Part shown: in pieces, positions 31,487-33,919 of the stretch
Layout of the letters: each line of letters opens with the position of its first letter
How positions within the stretch are numbered: position 1 is the first letter of the stretch
Source of the DNA: an uncultured beta proteobacterium
GTDB taxonomy: Bacteria; Pseudomonadota; Gammaproteobacteria; Burkholderiales; Burkholderiaceae_B
Direction of reading: 5' to 3'
Assembly (NCBI GenBank): GCA_903865015.1
Contig: CAIPID010000308.1
Location: 1-33,919 of the forward strand
DNA: 33,919 nucleotides
Notes under the pieces: model-generated
What the model saw: only the letters and a program-made list of their open reading frames with translations
Databases searched by the model: none
What the model was told of the DNA's origin: nothing
Position numbers and translations under genes: made by a program

Positions 31487-32482
31487 TTACTCTTCGGCAA
31501 GTATGAGCGGCAGCATCTTGCGTACATCGCCATGTAAAGATGTCAGCGTGCTTTCAAATGAAAGCTGCGGCATGTTCTCTCGAACCAATCTTGCCACGAT
31601 TCGAGCTTGCTCAAAGTCGCGCGGCTTTTTAATTGTTTCTCGGGTTGCTAGACCAGAGAGCCAAGCTTTATGTAATGCAAAAGCTCGTGGGTCTGGCACC
31701 CGCATTGGCACAGGCCAACCGTCTTCATCGATGGCAATCGCGTCGAGTTTGGGAGAGTTCAACAGCCACTGCAATCCCGGCACCTCGACTGCAACAAGAT
31801 CAGACTGGGCGAAGGTAACAAGGTCAGTGGTATGCATGCCACGCGGTGCAGTCACGAGGTCAACCATGAATTGGCCGGCATTGGCGGCTCGGTAGCCATT
31901 TTCACGAACGCACTCAAACGTTTTATCTGCGTTTTTTAACAGCCCCAGCAGGCCGTTACCGTCTAGTTTTTCGGATACGACAGTCATTTTTTTACGCCCA
32001 TCGTAGAGCAAGTCAACGTCACCTGAGGCAAGTAATTCGAGTAAAAAATGAGCACCTCCCTCTGCCTCATAGGCATACAGTGCTTGGGTACCAATGACAG
32101 TAAAGCTTTCGTAAACTCCGGCTCGTTCGAGTTCGCGAAGCACGCGAGCTACAACACGAGGGACACGATTTAACCTCAAGGCTTTATTGAGTCTGGCTTG
32201 CTCTTGAATTTTTTCGGTAATTAAAAGAAAGCGCTCTTTTGCCGCTTGGCGGCCAGCAGAAAAAACCGCTAATAAATCCTCGGTTTGCGGCGACCGTGGC
32301 CCAAACGACTTACCGTTGCCGCGTCGATCCTGATCTCTGAACAGATATTCTGTACCGCGTACCGTTTTCCAGCGCATACCGTAGGTGTAGGACGCAGCAT
32401 GACTATGAGCAGCACGATAGTTTTCGTAAAGCTGCGCGGTATTGACTTGGTGAAGTCGCTGTTGATTCGAAAATGATTTCAA
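31487..32482 (-). CDS. GSU2403-family nucleotidyltransferase-fold protein
   Basis: A 331-residue protein of the NTP_transf_8 (GSU2403) family. An N-terminal helical part contains the GKSFGPRSPQTEDL region (58-70). The nucleotidyltransferase core follows: VIGTQALYAYE (129-139) and DVDLL with Asp155 and Asp157 as probable metal-binding acids. Then comes a helical C-terminal part with the conserved DPRAFALHKAWLS stretch. The fold is shared with AbiEii/MenT-type toxins that transfer nucleotides to tRNA ends, but the function of this family is not established. The start appears to be TTG at 32,482, within 1 bp of a perfect inverted repeat; GGAA of that repeat would be the ribosome-binding site. 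No antitoxin gene is adjacent. Confidence 0.8.
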   Translation of the reverse strand: MKSFSNQQRLHQVNTAQLYENYRAAHSHAASYTYGMRWKTVRGTEYLFRDQDRRGNGKSFGPRSPQTEDLLAVFSAGRQAAKERFLLITEKIQEQARLNKALRLNRVPRVVARVLRELERAGVYESFTVIGTQALYAYEAEGGAHFLLELLASGDVDLLYDGRKKMTVVSEKLDGNGLLGLLKNADKTFECVRENGYRAANAGQFMVDLVTAPRGMHTTDLVTFAQSDLVAVEVPGLQWLLNSPKLDAIAIDEDGWPVPMRVPDPRAFALHKAWLSGLATRETIKKPRDFEQARIVARLVRENMPQLSFESTLTSLHGDVRKMLPLILAEE

Positions 32483-32528
32483 TTTGTTTCCGGCAAAAAT
32501 GGTATTTAGCTATTTTGCCGGAAACAAA
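32483..32528. promoter_or_regulatory. Perfect 16-bp inverted repeat at the nucleotidyltransferase start (unit 1)
   Basis: TTTGTTTCCGGCAAAA (32,483-32,498) and its exact complement TTTTGCCGGAAACAAA (32,513-32,528) flank a 14-nt spacer. The unit abuts the start codon of the minus-strand nucleotidyltransferase gene. It could be a repressor operator or, in the transcript, a 16-bp hairpin covering the ribosome-binding site. It belongs to a 60-bp periodic pair with the next unit. Confidence 0.75.
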
Positions 32529-32545
32529 CAATTAAATCAATGCCT

Positions 32546-32585
32546 GTTTCCGGCGAAATGCGTTTATCAAGTTTTTGCCGGAAAC
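32546..32585. promoter_or_regulatory. Second inverted repeat of the same type (unit 2)
   Basis: GTTTCCGGCGAAA (32,546-32,558) and TTTTGCCGGAAAC (32,573-32,585) match over 12 of 13 positions around a 14-nt spacer, the same spacer length as in unit 1. Each arm lies exactly 60 bp from its counterpart in unit 1, while the spacers differ in sequence. The conservation is therefore limited to the arms, as expected of binding sites. Confidence 0.7.
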
Positions 32586-32772
32586 GCAGATAAGCGACAT
32601 CGTGGCGGTGTAAGTGAGGCGCTTACTGTGTTTCGTATTCCATCCGAAGGTGCAAAAGCGCAGTTGGCTTAGGTCACAAAATATTTTGTAACATATAAAT
32701 CGACGCTGTCAATTTAGCAGTTGTTTACTTTGCGTAAGCACAAGATTTTTTCTGTTGATGGATAGGATGCCT

Positions 32773-33215
32773 ATGATCTACAAAGACCGAATGACCGCTA
32801 GATGGAGGGCGACTTTGTCGTGTTTTTGATTGGCATGCGGATCAACAAACCATTAGCAGTTCACAAGTATTTACCCGTGCTAAATGCGATGCCAAAAATG
32901 CTACGGGAACTTTATACAAGACCAGAGTTGGGTCTGATTCACCATGAAATGTGGTTTTCCCGAACGATCATTTTGGTTCAATACTGGCGTTCCATGGAGC
33001 AGCTCATTGATTACGCAAAGAACAAAGATTCGGCACATTTACCAGCTTGGCAAGCATTCAACAAGGCTGTTGGTACAGACGGTAGTGTTGGCATATGGCA
33101 CGAAACCTACAAAGCCAGCCCCGGTACTTATGAGAACGTGTACGCGAACATGCCTGCCTTTGGTTTAGGGAAGAGCCCTCAGTTCGAAATAGTTTTGGCG
33201 GGGCAGAATGAATAA
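32773..33215 (+). pseudogene. DUF4188 family gene with an early frameshift
   Basis: From the ATG at 32,773 (AGGA upstream; another ATG is at 32,767) the reading is MIYKDRMTA, then the frame is lost: a single base is missing between GCT and ATGGAG. The family consensus continues MTA-x-MEGDFVVFLIGMR. The rest (32,802-33,215, 137 residues) is intact: MEGDFVVFLIGMRINKP, MLRELYTRPELGLIHHEMWF, QYWRSMEQLIDYAK, GIWHETYKASPGTYENVYAN. DUF4188 proteins are small dimeric barrel-like proteins of unknown role. An internal start at the ATG 32,802 could still give a protein lacking about 10 residues. Its last 19 bases belong to repeat copy C. Confidence 0.75.
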
Positions 33216-33283
33216 CATCACAAACGGCCTGAGGTGCTGAACTCTCAGGTTTTTAGCTTTTGGTCTGCGGGAGGGATACTAAC
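33197..33283 (+). repeat. 87-bp repeat, copy C, at the 3' end of the DUF4188 gene
   Basis: Same length and register as copy B, differing at ten positions, four of them clustered at bases 11-14 of the repeat, around the coding end. It begins inside the last codons of the DUF4188 gene (LAGQNE, stop) and ends in GATACTAAC. Confidence 0.85.
33228..33254 (+). terminator. Intrinsic terminator of the DUF4188 gene, inside repeat C
   Basis: CCTGAG (33,228-33,233) and CTCAGG (33,244-33,249) pair around a 10-nt loop and are followed by TTTTT and, after AGC, TTTT. It lies 13 bp after the stop codon. The homologous hairpin in copy B keeps the stem but has a poorer T-tract. Confidence 0.7.
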
Positions 33284-33368
33284 CACTCAGGCTACGCTGA
33301 CTTGCCTTTGCCCGCTTGTACTCTTTCCACAATTCAACCGCTTGATCCCTTGCATTGGCATAATCAAC
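33279..33368 (-). pseudogene. Possible C-terminal remnant of an unidentified gene
   Basis: On the minus strand an open stretch without a start reads VDYANARDQAVELWKEYKRA and then KASQRSLSG, ending in TAG at 33,279-33,281, and is closed upstream by TAA at 33,369-33,371. The charged helical look and the ending inside the repeat's last bases suggest a decayed gene end facing the DUF4188 gene. I do not recognise it, and chance is possible. Confidence 0.25.
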
Positions 33369-33446
33369 TTAATTTGTAGGTATTATTCAGTGTAATGTTG
33401 ATAAGTTTTAGTGCTCATACAGTTAGTTTGTATTAGGGGAACTTGA

Positions 33447-33919
33447 ATGAACACTTCCAAAGTAAAGCCATTGAAATGGCTTGCTTTTTTATTCTCCGCA
33501 ACCTTTCTTTTTAGTGGTTGTAGCGAGAAAGCTGATCCAGTTGCGCAAGCGGCCAAGAGGGATGTGGCTGCCGGAATACAAAGGCCAAGTGTTCCCGAGG
33601 TCAAGGCTATCGCTGAGGAGGGATTTATATATGGACTTCCTCTCGTGACGAATTATGCGATCAATTACGATTTCTTCGTGAATCGTAATTCTGGGCAATG
33701 GAAGGCTCCTTTCAACGAGATCTTCAACGAGAATCGTGTTTTTACTTACAAAGATACATCGGTTGTTGCGCCGAATAGTGATACGCCATATTCAATGCTT
33801 GGCATGGACTTACGAGTCGAGCCGTTAGTCGTTTCTATTCCTGCTGTTGATAAAAAACGCTACTTTTCAGTGCAATTAGTCGATGCGAACACCTTTAATT
33901 TTGGATACATGGGTAGTCG
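33447..33919 (+). CDS. DUF1254 domain lipoprotein (partial, 3' end outside window)
   Basis: The first 157 residues are visible. A lipoprotein signal peptide (KWLAFLFSATFLFSGC, lipobox FSGC) is followed by IAEEGFIYGLPLVTNYAI, the DUF1254 hallmark (eayiyGfPLv). YKDTSVVAPNSDTPYSM and DLRVEPLVVSIP also fit. Such proteins usually carry DUF1254 followed by DUF1214 and have no settled function. The ATG has AGGGGAA 6 nt upstream. No stop is reached in the window. It is preceded by 163 bp after repeat C. Confidence 0.85.
   Translation, partial: MNTSKVKPLKWLAFLFSATFLFSGCSEKADPVAQAAKRDVAAGIQRPSVPEVKAIAEEGFIYGLPLVTNYAINYDFFVNRNSGQWKAPFNEIFNENRVFTYKDTSVVAPNSDTPYSMLGMDLRVEPLVVSIPAVDKKRYFSVQLVDANTFNFGYMGS

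Noticed and set aside
32483-32585. Regularly spaced repeats considered as a CRISPR array or type III antitoxin RNA
   Set aside because: Only two units, palindromic arms with 14-nt spacers, no cas genes; type III antitoxins use direct repeats next to a ToxN-like gene, which is absent.
32484-32672. Plus-strand open frame of 62 codons across the palindromes, reading FPAK and FAGN repeatedly
   Set aside because: Its repeated residues come only from the inverted-repeat arms, it lacks a good start, and the DNA-level symmetry explains it better.

Overview
This window looks like chromosome from a Burkholderiales betaproteobacterium of moderate GC content, most likely an Alcaligenaceae-type organism. 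The main reasons are three separate Bug/TctC-type periplasmic solute-binding proteins (a family greatly expanded in Bordetella relatives), several CoA-dependent acid-catabolism genes, a tandem glycine riboswitch and a YddA-like ABC exporter. I see no rRNA, tRNA, CRISPR array, complete insertion sequence or integrase. Taxonomy and functions are read from sequence patterns only; no search was run.

Left part (1-8,990): the tail of a probable MFS transporter leads into a PfkB-type 6-phosphofructokinase. Convergent to it is a minus-strand operon of Bug protein, M20 amidohydrolase and DUF2889 protein, with a divergent LysR regulator. A tandem glycine riboswitch then precedes a DadA-like FAD amino-acid dehydrogenase. 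Next is a compact cobalt-type nitrile hydratase operon (alpha, beta, activator) and the decayed 3' end of a Fic-family gene.

Middle part (8,616-22,425): a Cys-rich lipoprotein, an autotransporter, a small exported protein divergent from a TetR regulator, and an AT-rich Abi/HEPN-type defence gene. An eight-gene minus-strand operon follows (transcribed 21,241 to 13,653): thiolase-like protein, DUF35 Zn-ribbon/OB protein, duplicated EthD-like protein, MBL-fold hydrolase, Bug protein, fused type I CoA transferase, type III CoA transferase, Asp/Glu-racemase-like protein. A third Bug gene diverges from it. The set looks like uptake, CoA activation and carbon-carbon cleavage of an unidentified organic acid. 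Several enzymes lack the usual catalytic residues, so the chemistry may differ from the family default.

Right part (22,461-33,919): acetolactate synthase and a ribbon-helix-helix/acetolactate decarboxylase fusion (acetoin pathway) diverge from an NAD-type malic enzyme, all acting around pyruvate. Then come a DUF4136 lipoprotein, a patatin-like hydrolase and the YddA-like ABC transporter. From about 30,590 the sequence becomes a mosaic. Three copies (one partial) of an 87-bp repeat containing a terminator hairpin delimit small modules: DUF4287; a GSU2403-family nucleotidyltransferase with two long inverted repeats exactly 60 bp apart over its start; and a frameshifted DUF4188 gene. A truncated DUF1254 lipoprotein gene ends the window.

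The best candidates for something undescribed are (i) the nucleotidyltransferase with its paired palindromes inside direct repeats, (ii) the eight-gene CoA/thiolase-DUF35 operon, and (iii) the glycine-riboswitch-controlled DadA-like dehydrogenase.
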